This document shows, one piece after another, positions 18,153 to 25,746 of a DNA stretch of 64,000 nt (positions within the stretch are counted from its first letter, which is position 1; every line of letters starts with the position of its first letter). Made by a program: the position numbers and the translations under genes. The notes beneath the pieces were generated by a model. The model made no database searches. It was not told the DNA's origin and saw only the letters and a list, made by a program, of their open reading frames with translations. Location of the stretch: the NCBI RefSeq assembly GCF_014837015.1, contig NZ_JACSPT010000003.1, positions 136,479-200,478 on the forward strand. The letters are read 5' to 3'. The stretch comes from Acinetobacter pecorum. GTDB taxonomy: Bacteria; Pseudomonadota; Gammaproteobacteria; Pseudomonadales; Moraxellaceae.

Positions 18153-19085
18153 ATGAAATTAAAATCTCAATTGGCTACCTTGCTGTGTGCCACCCCGCTG
18201 ATCTTGGGACTGAGTGCCTGTAGTGATAATCAGGCGCCAAATACTCAGCAAAGCGGCGAGAAGGCTTCCGGCACACTCAATAAAATCAAACAGTCCGGCA
18301 CCATTGTTTTAGGTTATCGCGACTCCTCGATTCCATTTTCCTATATTGCCGACAACCCGAATCAACCCGTCGGCTATGCGCATGATCTGCAACTAAAAGT
18401 GGTCGAAGCCGTCAAACAGAAGCTGAACATGCCTGATCTAAAAATCCGTTATAACCTGGTAACCAGCCAGAATCGGATTCCTCTGGTTTCCAATGGTACG
18501 GTTGATCTGGAATGTGGATCGACAACTAACAACAAAGAACGTCAGCAACAGGTCGATTTCTCAGTCGGCTTCTTTGAAGTGGGTTCCCGCCTGTTAACCG
18601 CAACCGATTCCGGAATCAAGGACTTTAGCGATCTTAAAGGTAAAAAGGTCGTCACCACTGCCGGCACCACATCTGAACGTTATATCCGCCAGCACGAAAA
18701 AGAACTGGGTATTGGTGAAATTATTTCTGCCAAAGATCATGCAGAATCCTTTTTAATGCTGCAAAATGGCCGGGCTGCAGCCTTCATGATGGATGACATT
18801 CTGCTGGCCGGAGAAAAATCCAAGGCTAAAAATCCGGAGAAGTGGCACATTGTTGGCACTGCCCCGATTCATGAAATTTATGGCTGTATGCTGCGTAAGG
18901 GTGACCCCGAGTTTAAGCAGGTTGTGGATGATGCTATTAAAGCCACGTATAGCTCCGGTGAAATCAACAATATGTATAAAAAATGGTTCCAGTCGCCTAT
19001 TCCACCTAAGAATATCAACTTGAACTATGCCATGTCTGATGCGTTAAAAAATTTGATCAGCAACCCGCATGACCGTGATCAATAA
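18153..19085 (+). CDS. gltI: Amino-acid ABC transporter substrate-binding lipoprotein (GltI-like)
   Basis: 310 residues from ATG 18153; the ATG at 18132 is in frame, but tggag lies correctly spaced before 18153 and the signal peptide begins there. Lipobox LGLSAC puts Cys near residue 23, unlike the soluble E. coli GltI. Family 3 solute-binding motifs: GTIVLGYRDSSIPFSY, GYAHDLQLKVVEAVKQKL, VDLECGSTTNNKERQQQVDFS and KKVVTTAGTTSERYIRQ. The pattern fits glutamate/aspartate binding; related dicarboxylic or amide amino acids are possible. It is first in a four-gene cluster with two permeases and an ATPase. Confidence 0.88.
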   Translation: MKLKSQLATLLCATPLILGLSACSDNQAPNTQQSGEKASGTLNKIKQSGTIVLGYRDSSIPFSYIADNPNQPVGYAHDLQLKVVEAVKQKLNMPDLKIRYNLVTSQNRIPLVSNGTVDLECGSTTNNKERQQQVDFSVGFFEVGSRLLTATDSGIKDFSDLKGKKVVTTAGTTSERYIRQHEKELGIGEIISAKDHAESFLMLQNGRAAAFMMDDILLAGEKSKAKNPEKWHIVGTAPIHEIYGCMLRKGDPEFKQVVDDAIKATYSSGEINNMYKKWFQSPIPPKNINLNYAMSDALKNLISNPHDRDQ

Positions 19086-19147
19086 GCATTGAATCTTATC
19101 CACCTTACTTAAGCCTAATATGTTTAAGGATCTTTGTTGGAGTTGCG

Positions 19148-19891
19148 ATGAATTATAGCTGGAATTGGGGTGTCTTATTGCAACCGACCGGGATTGGGGA
19201 TACCACCTATCTGAACTGGATCATGACGGGTATCGGCTGGTTGGCTGTGATTGCGATTGTCGCCTGGTCAATTGCCATGCTGCTGGGTAGCCTCTTAGGC
19301 ATCATGCGGACCTTACCCAGTCCTACAGCTCGGGCTATTGGAACGGCCTATGTGACCATTTTCCGTAATGTGCCTTTACTGATCCAGTTATTTATCTGGT
19401 TTTATGTGGTGCCCAACTTTCTGCCCAGCTATATTCATAACTGGTGGATCAATGATTTAGGCGCCAATACCACGGCACTAATTTCTGCCAGTATCGGCTT
19501 GGGGCTGTTTACCGCAGCGCGGGTTTGCGAACAGGTACGTACCGGGATTGAAGCTATTCCAAGCGGACAGGTCAATGCCGGCTATGCCATGGGTTTTAGC
19601 ACTGCACAATTATATCGCTATGTGATCTTACCGCAGTCTTTCCGTTTGATTTTGCCACCGCTCAGTTCTGAACTGACCAACTGCGTCAAGAATACCTCGG
19701 TGGCTTCATTGGTCGGGGTTGCAGAAATCATTTCCCAGATGAAAACCATCAGTGAATACACCCAGAATACCATCGAGATTTACACCTACGTCACCCTGAT
19801 TTTTATCCTGATTAATGTCTGCTTAATCAGTTTCATGAATTTTCTGGAAAAGCGCTTTCAGGTACCTGGACTAATTGCAGGAGTGAAATAA
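19148..19891 (+). CDS. gltJ: Glutamate/aspartate-type ABC permease GltJ
   Basis: 247 residues. Inner-membrane permease of the HisMQ/GltJK type with about five or six helices. The EAA loop reads VNAGYAMGFSTAQLYRYVILPQSF in essence (core AGYAMGFSTAQLYRYVILPQ). YVTIFRNVPLLIQLFIWFY is the characteristic N-terminal family block. ggag before the ATG serves as ribosome site. Its last base overlaps the start of gltK, so translation is coupled. Confidence 0.9.
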   Translation: MNYSWNWGVLLQPTGIGDTTYLNWIMTGIGWLAVIAIVAWSIAMLLGSLLGIMRTLPSPTARAIGTAYVTIFRNVPLLIQLFIWFYVVPNFLPSYIHNWWINDLGANTTALISASIGLGLFTAARVCEQVRTGIEAIPSGQVNAGYAMGFSTAQLYRYVILPQSFRLILPPLSSELTNCVKNTSVASLVGVAEIISQMKTISEYTQNTIEIYTYVTLIFILINVCLISFMNFLEKRFQVPGLIAGVK

Positions 19892-20574
19892 TGGAAGGGT
19901 TCACTGCATTTTTTCAGGATTTACAGCTTTCCGCACCAGCACTCTGGCATGGTTTCAGTATCACTTTAAAAGTTGTATGTTTTGCCACGGTTGGCGGGAT
20001 TCTGATTGGTACCTTGCTTGCTTTGATGCGGCTGTCATCAATCCGGGTATTGAAATGGCTTGCCAAAGGCTATGTGAATCTGTTTCGCTCCATTCCCCTG
20101 CTGCTGGTGCTGATGTGGTTCTATTTTGCTGTGCCCTTTATCTATACCGGGCTGACTGGCAAATACCTGACTATGGATACAGCCCTGGTATCCAGTATTG
20201 TCGCCTTTATGCTGTTTGAAGCCGCCTATTTTTCGGAAATTGTCCGTGCCGGGATTCAGTCCATTCCGAAGGGTCAAACCGATGCTGCCTCTGCACTGGG
20301 GATGAGTTATGGCCAGTCCATGCGACTGATTGTTCTGCCTCAAGCCTTTCGCAAGATGACACCGCTGTTATTACAACAGACTATTATTCTGTTTCAGGAC
20401 TCGACCATGGTCTATGCCATTGGCCTGCTGGACTTTTTCCGTACCAGCTATGTCCGGGGGGACCTGATGTCTTTACTGACCCAATATATTCTTTTTGCCG
20501 GCTTGGTGTATTTCACCGTTAGCCTGATTGCCACGTATATCGTGAAAAAATTACAGCGGAGGTTAACTGTATGA
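19891..20574 (+). CDS. gltK: Glutamate/aspartate-type ABC permease GltK
   Basis: 227 residues, second permease of the transporter. Contains YVNLFRSIPLLLVLMWFYFA and the EAA loop (DAASALGMSYGQSMRLIVLPQ). Starts on the last base of gltJ and overlaps gltL by 4 bases (ATGA), a compact operon. GltJ and GltK together should form the heterodimeric membrane channel. Confidence 0.9.
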   Translation: MEGFTAFFQDLQLSAPALWHGFSITLKVVCFATVGGILIGTLLALMRLSSIRVLKWLAKGYVNLFRSIPLLLVLMWFYFAVPFIYTGLTGKYLTMDTALVSSIVAFMLFEAAYFSEIVRAGIQSIPKGQTDAASALGMSYGQSMRLIVLPQAFRKMTPLLLQQTIILFQDSTMVYAIGLLDFFRTSYVRGDLMSLLTQYILFAGLVYFTVSLIATYIVKKLQRRLTV

Positions 20575-21314
20575 ACGAAGCCAAAGTCATGATTGACCTC
20601 CAGCATGTCAGTAAATGGTATAAAGATTTTCAAGTACTGACTGACTGCACGACGCAGATCCGGCAAGGTGAAGTTGTCGTTGTCTGCGGTCCTTCAGGCT
20701 CAGGAAAATCCACCCTGATTAAAACCGTCAATGGCCTAGAACCTATCCAGCAAGGCAATATTCTGGTCGATGGGATTAAAATTAATGATCCGAAAACCAA
20801 TTTGAATAAATTACGCAGTCGCGTCGGCATGGTCTTCCAACATTTTGAATTGTTCCCGCATCTCAGCATTACCGAGAACCTGAGCATTGCCCAGATCAAG
20901 GTATTAGGCCGTTCTGAAGCCGAAGCCAAACAGAAAGGTCTTGCCTATTTGGATCGTGTCGGCCTAAGTGCGCAAGCCAATAAATATCCGGCACAACTTT
21001 CTGGAGGACAGCAGCAACGTGTTGCGATTGCCCGTGCACTGAGTATGGATCCGATTGCCATGTTATTTGATGAACCAACTTCTGCACTTGATCCTGAGAT
21101 GATTAATGAAGTGCTCGATGTCATGGTCGGACTGGCCCAAGAAGGTATGACCATGATGTGTGTTACGCATGAAATGGGCTTTGCCCGACAAGTCGCAAAT
21201 AGGGTAATCTTTATGGATCAAGGTAAAATTGTGGAAGATTGCAGTAAGGACGATTTCTTCAATACACCGCGTGGTGAGCGTGCCCAGCAATTCCTGAACA
21301 AGATTTTGCATTAA
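20571..21314 (+). CDS. gltL: Glutamate/aspartate-type ABC transporter ATPase GltL
   Basis: 247 residues. Cytoplasmic ATPase energising uptake. Walker A GPSGSGKST, Q-loop VFQHFELFPH, signature LSGGQQQRVAIARAL, Walker B MLFDEPTSALDPE and switch histidine in CVTHEMGFAR are all intact. Last gene of the gltIJKL cluster; a perfect 12-bp hairpin follows. Confidence 0.95.
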   Translation: MNEAKVMIDLQHVSKWYKDFQVLTDCTTQIRQGEVVVVCGPSGSGKSTLIKTVNGLEPIQQGNILVDGIKINDPKTNLNKLRSRVGMVFQHFELFPHLSITENLSIAQIKVLGRSEAEAKQKGLAYLDRVGLSAQANKYPAQLSGGQQQRVAIARALSMDPIAMLFDEPTSALDPEMINEVLDVMVGLAQEGMTMMCVTHEMGFARQVANRVIFMDQGKIVEDCSKDDFFNTPRGERAQQFLNKILH

Positions 21315-21336
21315 GCTTTATTCGTCATCTTTCATC

Positions 21337-21370
21337 TCAAAGCTCCTTCAATTTTCAGAAGGAGCTTTGA
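21337..21370. terminator. Strong hairpin between convergent gltL and fpr
   Basis: Perfect 12-bp inverted repeat tcaaagctcctt (21337-21348) and aaggagctttga (21359-21370). There is no good T-tract on either side, so it may be an RNA-stabilising hairpin or a weak terminator for both genes. Confidence 0.6.
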
Positions 21371-21385
21371 GTCTAAGCTTTTTGC

Positions 21386-22147
21386 TTACCAGTAATTTTC
21401 TACTGCAATATTTCCTTCACCACGGCGGTTCATGGTTAGGCCACGGGCCTTTAAAGCTTCTTTGGTGTCGTTCACCATCTCCGGATTACCGCAAAGCATG
21501 ACATGGGTCGTTTCCGGATTAAACGTTAAACCCGCTACCTTTTCCAGTTCACCATTGGCAATCAGGACCGGCAAACGGTCGTGCAAAGGTGCATCAGGTT
21601 CACGGGTAATCACCGGGATAAATTTAAAACCGCTATGCCCTTCGCCAAAGGTCTGGGCAATTTCCTGAATCCGCTCTATATAAGCAAGTTCATCCCGGGT
21701 GCGTACACTATAAACCAGATTGATCTTTTCGTATTTGCTCCAGGTTTCAAAGTCTTGCAACATGCAGATAAATGGTGCCAGACCCGTCCCAGTACCCATT
21801 AGCCACAGGTCTTTCGGTAAAGGCAACTGATAACGTGCCAGAGTCAGATAGCCATAAGAAATTTTTTCCAGAAACAGCTCATCCCCGACTTTGAGATGCT
21901 GTAAATTGGAAGTAAATTTACCTTCGGGTACGACTACCGAGAAAAACTCCAGGATTTCATCAAAAGGTGATGAAACCACTGAATAGGCACGAACTACCAG
22001 TTCATCTCCCACCTGCAGGCCAATACGCGCAAACTGTCCGGCCGTAAACTTGAAATGTGCCGGGCGCGTCATCGTAAAACTAAATAATGTATTGGTCCAA
22101 CGATGTACAGATAAAACTTTTTCTTGGGTAAATTTTTCAATTGACAT
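21386..22147 (-). CDS. fpr: Ferredoxin/flavodoxin-NADP+ reductase
   Basis: 253 residues from ATG 22147 (MSIEKFTQEK); the longer frame to 22195 adds 16 residues without homology. FAD-binding motif RAYSVVSSP, NADPH-binding MGTGTGLAPFICML and LCGNPEMV, and the C-terminal ENYW with terminal aromatic are all typical of bacterial class I Fpr enzymes, which exchange electrons between NADPH and ferredoxin or flavodoxin and matter in oxidative stress. Divergent from a LysR gene resembling finR. Confidence 0.93.
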   Translation of the reverse strand: MSIEKFTQEKVLSVHRWTNTLFSFTMTRPAHFKFTAGQFARIGLQVGDELVVRAYSVVSSPFDEILEFFSVVVPEGKFTSNLQHLKVGDELFLEKISYGYLTLARYQLPLPKDLWLMGTGTGLAPFICMLQDFETWSKYEKINLVYSVRTRDELAYIERIQEIAQTFGEGHSGFKFIPVITREPDAPLHDRLPVLIANGELEKVAGLTFNPETTHVMLCGNPEMVNDTKEALKARGLTMNRRGEGNIAVENYW

Positions 22148-22232
22148 GATTTCAACGTGGCATGAAAGACTGTGCTCATGGTAGCATGGCAGCATAATTT
22201 ATTAATATTTTTTAAATGTTAAGGCTCTACTC
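22148..22232. promoter_or_regulatory. Divergent fpr-finR promoter region
   Basis: 85 bases between the two start codons, the usual place for a LysR-type regulator to bind. A direct repeat catgg-tag-catgg lies within it, as does the symmetric AT-rich stretch ttaatattttttaaatgttaa. Which of these is the operator cannot be told by reading. Confidence 0.45.
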
Positions 22233-23111
22233 ATGCGCATGACTTTACGCCAATTGGCTGTTTTTGTAGCAGTGGCACAAGAGGGTACCGTAACGAAGGC
22301 TAGCGATGCCGTCAAGCTTACACAAAGTGCGGCTAGTATGGCGTTAGCAGATCTGGAAGATGGTCTGGGTGCTCCACTATTTGACCGTCTGGGCAAACGC
22401 TTACAGCTGAATGATCTAGGGCGCTTTCTTCTCCCTCAAGCCCTGGAAATTTTAGGTCGTTGTGAATCGTTTGAACAAGTCGCCAAAGGCGAGCTGCAAA
22501 GTATCGATTTACGTTTAGGCGCAACTCTGACGATTTCAGATTATCTGATTCCTGACCTGATGGCCGATTTCCTAAAAATTCAGCCACAAACCCATTTACA
22601 GCTTCAGGTCGGCAATACCCGTCAAATGATTGAAGCGGTAAATCAGTTCCAGCTGGATCTTGCCCTGATCGAAGGCTCCTGTCATCTTCCGCAGTTACAA
22701 TGTATCCATTGGCGTGATGATGAGCTGGCCGTATGCTGTGCACCGGATCATCCCCTTGCACAATTGAACCGTGAGCTGACCGCTGAAGACTTCAAATCTG
22801 TGGAATGGATTTTGCGTGAAGAAGGTTCAGGTACCCGTGAAGTGTTTGACAATGCCATTTTAAAAGATGTGCCGGATGCCAGCATTCGTCTCACTCTCGG
22901 TCATAATGAAGCCATCTTGAAAATTGTAGCAGGTGGAATTGGCATGTCCTGTATTTCCAAACTTGCGATTGAACCATTACGTGAAAAAGGTCAATTGGTG
23001 ATTCTGGATACCCCATTCTGGTCGTTGACTCGTCCGCTATTTATGCTGGTGCATCGCCAGAAATATCAGGGCCCAGGGCTAAAAGCCTTTATGAATTTTT
23101 GTGAAAGCTAA
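22233..23111 (+). CDS. finR: LysR-family regulator, FinR-like
   Basis: 292 residues. N-terminal winged helix-turn-helix (LRQLAVFVAVAQEGTVTKASDAV, with core TKASDAVKLTQSAAS) and a C-terminal periplasmic-binding-like sensor domain (LRLGATLTISDYLIPDLM; ILREEGSGTREVFD; GGIGMSCISKLAIE). The divergent pairing with fpr matches Pseudomonas finR, which activates fpr under superoxide stress; the sequence is also FinR-like to my reading. The gene symbol rests on this context and similarity, not on a search. Confidence 0.75.
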   Translation: MRMTLRQLAVFVAVAQEGTVTKASDAVKLTQSAASMALADLEDGLGAPLFDRLGKRLQLNDLGRFLLPQALEILGRCESFEQVAKGELQSIDLRLGATLTISDYLIPDLMADFLKIQPQTHLQLQVGNTRQMIEAVNQFQLDLALIEGSCHLPQLQCIHWRDDELAVCCAPDHPLAQLNRELTAEDFKSVEWILREEGSGTREVFDNAILKDVPDASIRLTLGHNEAILKIVAGGIGMSCISKLAIEPLREKGQLVILDTPFWSLTRPLFMLVHRQKYQGPGLKAFMNFCES

Positions 23112-23115
23112 CAAT

Positions 23116-23145
23116 AAAAAAAAGCACCTGAAGGTGCTTTTTTTT
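23116..23145. terminator. Bidirectional terminator between finR-like gene and the CSD-excalibur gene
   Basis: aaaaaagcacct/ggtgcttttttt with a three-base loop, A-run and T-run on both sides; it sits between convergent genes. Confidence 0.85.
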
Positions 23146-23153
23146 ATGACTCA

Positions 23154-23876
23154 TTAAAACTGACTTTCACATGGAATACCATCGCCGTCGCCATCCAGTT
23201 TAGTATTTGGGCAGTTACGAATAAAAAATAATGCCTCCTCATAAGAACTCATCTGACTACAGTGTTCTCGACCATCGCATTTAAATTGAGAAACAGATGG
23301 CGAAGTCATTTCTGAAGTTTTCAGATTGACGGAGTTAACTTGACTTCGTAGATCAGTCCCGTGATTTTCCAAGTTCTTCCGGCCCTGCTCCGATAATCCT
23401 TGTATAGGCAGATCGCCTTGCGCTGCTCGCTGCTCAGCGACAATTCGTTGCTGCTCTAATATCAATTCTTCCAGCTTTTGCTGTTTTTGAATTTGGTAGC
23501 TTTGGTATTGGTTATAAACAAGACCAGCAAGGGTCAAAATAACAAACAGCCCTGATAGTGTAATTATTTTTGATGTAGTCGATGATTTTGCCTTTTCATA
23601 ATGTGGGGAAGTATGTATTTCAGGATCTTCATACTGATCATCATTCTGCTCAACAGCTACCTTTGATTTAATATCCAGTCGAACAATATGGTCTGCCTTA
23701 AACTTTCCATTATCTTCTACAATCAGAAACTTTAATTTTTCCCCAATTCCTGGTGGAATATTTTTATTAGGAAAGTCTGTGGCATGAAAAAATAAATCTT
23801 TAGATTGCCCTTCGATCTGAATAAAACCAAAACCACGCTCTTCGTGAAAAGTTTTAATTTTCCCCTCTTGAAACAT
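23154..23876 (-). CDS. Cold-shock domain membrane protein with excalibur domain
   Basis: 240 residues. Residues 1-70 are a cold-shock OB fold with RNP1 (RGFGFIQI) and RNP2 (DLFFHAT) intact. Residues 71-102 are an acidic linker, about 104-122 a transmembrane helix (IITLSGLFVILTLAGLVYN), 125-152 a Gln/Glu-rich probable coiled coil, and 199-240 an excalibur domain (FKCDGREHCSQ, then Cys222 and DGDGDGIPCE, a calcium-binding-like motif related to thermonuclease-associated domains). By topology the nucleic-acid-binding part would be cytoplasmic and the excalibur part periplasmic. First of three adjacent cold-shock-like genes on this strand. Function unknown. Confidence 0.85.
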   Translation of the reverse strand: MFQEGKIKTFHEERGFGFIQIEGQSKDLFFHATDFPNKNIPPGIGEKLKFLIVEDNGKFKADHIVRLDIKSKVAVEQNDDQYEDPEIHTSPHYEKAKSSTTSKIITLSGLFVILTLAGLVYNQYQSYQIQKQQKLEELILEQQRIVAEQRAAQGDLPIQGLSEQGRKNLENHGTDLRSQVNSVNLKTSEMTSPSVSQFKCDGREHCSQMSSYEEALFFIRNCPNTKLDGDGDGIPCESQF

Positions 23877-23959
23877 AATTCACTCTTATCTTTAATATTT
23901 TTAATAATTGTAATGAAAAAGAGACTATAAAGCTTTCTTGATTTTTTTGATGCTGAAAC

Positions 23960-23980
23960 AAAAAAGCACCGCAAGGTGCC
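23960..23980 (-). terminator. Terminator after the degenerate cold-shock-like gene
   Basis: On the minus strand gcacc-ttgc-ggtgc is followed by TTTTTT. Confidence 0.7.
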
Positions 23981-24046
23981 TGTTAAAATTGAAGAATAGA
24001 TAAATTCCAAGTTAAAAATAGAAAATAGGCACTCTCTAGCGTAACT

Positions 24047-24406
24047 TTAAACTTCACCAAAAATCATAAAACCAACAGCTGATACCAATGCCAGCCATAA
24101 TGTTGGACTAAAGAAAATTGAATTGCGTAGCGGAACAGACACTGTTGGTGCCAAGGACTGTAAGGCAACAATATCTGGCACAAACTCATCCTGCACTTTA
24201 ATATCAAGGCGCACCATATTGTCCAGTTTCATCTGACCTTGGTCGACAATGACTCTAAATTTAAGTCGCTCTCCGATTTGTGGTTCAATTTCAGGCGAAG
24301 GTAAATCCTGTAGCTTAAAACCTAATTCTTGAGCTTCTCCTGTGATCTCCAGAATACCTAAAGCACCTTCGCAATCATAAGCTTTAATTTTTCCATCCTT
24401 AAACAT
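24047..24406 (-). CDS. Degenerate cold-shock-like protein with C-terminal membrane anchor
   Basis: 119 residues. Residues 1-70 align with its two neighbours (FKDGKIKAYDCEGALGILEI; IGERLKFRVIVDQGQMKLDNMVRLDIK, here cited by its core GERLKFRVI). The RNA-binding aromatic positions are lost: RNP1 GFGFI has become GALGIL and RNP2 FFH has become LGFK. A C-terminal transmembrane segment (FSPTLWLALVSAVGFMIFG) ends the protein. It probably keeps the OB fold but not classical single-strand binding. Function unknown. Confidence 0.7.
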   Translation of the reverse strand: MFKDGKIKAYDCEGALGILEITGEAQELGFKLQDLPSPEIEPQIGERLKFRVIVDQGQMKLDNMVRLDIKVQDEFVPDIVALQSLAPTVSVPLRNSIFFSPTLWLALVSAVGFMIFGEV

Positions 24407-24502
24407 GACATTTATCTCTATTAATCAACAAATGTATTTTAATTGAGGAGAAATAGGGAGGATTGTAGAGCTTTGGTGGAAATTTTATTGTTTGCGTAAA
24501 GA

Positions 24503-24533
24503 AAAGCAGGCTTTAGGTTACAAAGCCTGCTTT
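24503..24533 (-). terminator. Distal hairpin downstream of the cold-shock gene
   Basis: Perfect 12-bp stem aaagcaggcttt/aaagcctgcttt with a 7-base loop; second of two tandem hairpins read after the gene at 24609. Confidence 0.6.
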
Positions 24534-24561
24534 AAACCTGCCACTGACAAATTCTTATATA

Positions 24562-24589
24562 AATAAAGAGGCACGAATGCCTCTTTATT
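24562..24589 (-). terminator. Proximal hairpin downstream of the cold-shock gene
   Basis: Perfect 12-bp stem aataaagaggca/tgcctctttatt closed by the tetraloop-sized cgaa. Confidence 0.7.
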
Positions 24590-24608
24590 TAGCCCTACCC
24601 ATCGCAGA

Positions 24609-24902
24609 CTAGCGCTTAAGGTTTGATAATAATGCAGAAGTAATTGACTGGTTATGTGCAGCAACCTTAGATTTTTTAGCTTTCTTTGATTTGTCTTCGA
24701 CACGTTCAATCTTGATCGCTTTATATTTGTCGCCATTTTCAACCACATTAAATTTCACGCGTTCATTGCGTTTTGGTTCCCCTTCTGCTGCAGGGAAGTC
24801 TGAAATATGGAAGAAGACATCTCCTTCAGTGCAGCCAATAAAACCGAAACCTTTGGCAGAATCATACTTCTTGATTTTGCCCTGATACAATTCATCTTTC
24901 AT
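24609..24902 (-). CDS. Cold-shock domain protein with basic tail
   Basis: 97 residues. Residues 5-70 form a standard cold-shock OB fold, with RNP1 KGFGFIG and RNP2 DVFFHIS intact, so it should bind single-stranded RNA or DNA in the cytoplasm. The tail from residue 68 is Lys-rich (DKSKKAKKSKVAAHNQS) and ends in LLSNLKR, unlike the 67-70 residue CspA proteins that stop after the OB fold. An agga site precedes the ATG. Last-to-first in a row of three related genes on the minus strand; two tandem hairpins follow it. Confidence 0.85.
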   Translation of the reverse strand: MKDELYQGKIKKYDSAKGFGFIGCTEGDVFFHISDFPAAEGEPKRNERVKFNVVENGDKYKAIKIERVEDKSKKAKKSKVAAHNQSITSALLSNLKR

Positions 24903-24942
24903 GCTGTTGTCCTATTCTGAAAATGCCTTTTCTACATTATAT

Positions 24943-24972
24943 AAAAAAGAGGCTGTAGTAGCCCCTTTTTTC
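24943..24972 (-). terminator. Terminator after upp
   Basis: Minus-strand stem ggggct/agcctc with A- and T-runs on both sides; 15 bases after the upp stop. Confidence 0.8.
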
Positions 24973-24986
24973 ATTCTATTCAAAAA

Positions 24987-25622
24987 TTAGTCTTTTTGAA
25001 CTGAACCGAAGATTTTATCGCCAGCATCGCCAAGACCCGGAACGATATAACCATTTTCATTTAAACCGCTGTCAATGGATGCAGTAAACATAATGACATC
25101 CGGGTGTGCAGCTTCTACACGTTTAATCCCTTCCGGCGCAGCCACCAGAACCATCACACGAATGTCTTTACAACCGCTGGCTTTCAGCACGTCAATTGCC
25201 GCTACAAGAGAAGAACCTGTCGCCAACATTGGATCAATGATCATTGCGATACGGTTTTGTACGTCTGGAACCAGTTTTTTATAGTAAGTACGTGCTTCCA
25301 GAGTTTCTTCATCACGCTCTAAACCAAGTACAGATACTTTTGCGCTTGGGATCAGGTTAAGGAAACCATCGAGCATGCCAATACCGGCCCGTAGAATCGG
25401 CACAACCGTGATTTTTTTACCGGCAATACGGTCAACCGTTACAGCCCCATTCCAGCCGTTAATGTCGTGTTCAACCATTGGCAGGTCTTTGGTCGCTTCA
25501 TAAGTCAGAAGCATCGTCACTTCTTGAGCTAACTCACGGAAGTTCTTGGTACTGATATCTGCACGACGGAGTAAACCAAGTTTATGTCGGATGAGCGGAT
25601 GACGGATTTCATGGATTGCCAC
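24987..25622 (-). CDS. upp: Uracil phosphoribosyltransferase
   Basis: 211 residues, usual length. Pyrimidine salvage enzyme making UMP from uracil and PRPP in the cytoplasm. Starts at GTG 25622 with aggtg 7 bases upstream; family N-terminus [16 protein letters not shown]-binding loop [12 protein letters not shown], uracil-site [16 protein letters not shown]. Single gene, with its own terminator and a separate nuoN terminator upstream. Confidence 0.96.
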   Translation of the reverse strand: MAIHEIRHPLIRHKLGLLRRADISTKNFRELAQEVTMLLTYEATKDLPMVEHDINGWNGAVTVDRIAGKKITVVPILRAGIGMLDGFLNLIPSAKVSVLGLERDEETLEARTYYKKLVPDVQNRIAMIIDPMLATGSSLVAAIDVLKASGCKDIRVMVLVAAPEGIKRVEAAHPDVIMFTASIDSGLNENGYIVPGLGDAGDKIFGSVQKD

Positions 25623-25690
25623 GGGAGAACACCTAAAAGGTTAAAGATAAATTTCCGCTATTATAAAGGCATTTATTCGTTTGTATAAAT

Positions 25691-25721
25691 AAAAAAGCCC
25701 CCAATCATGGAGGCTTTTTTT
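25691..25721 (-). terminator. Terminator of the nuo operon
   Basis: Minus-strand stem agcctcc/gggggct followed by TTTTTT, 26 bases after the nuoN stop. Confidence 0.85.
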
Positions 25722-25746
25722 GTAATAACATTAATCTTTGCAGATA

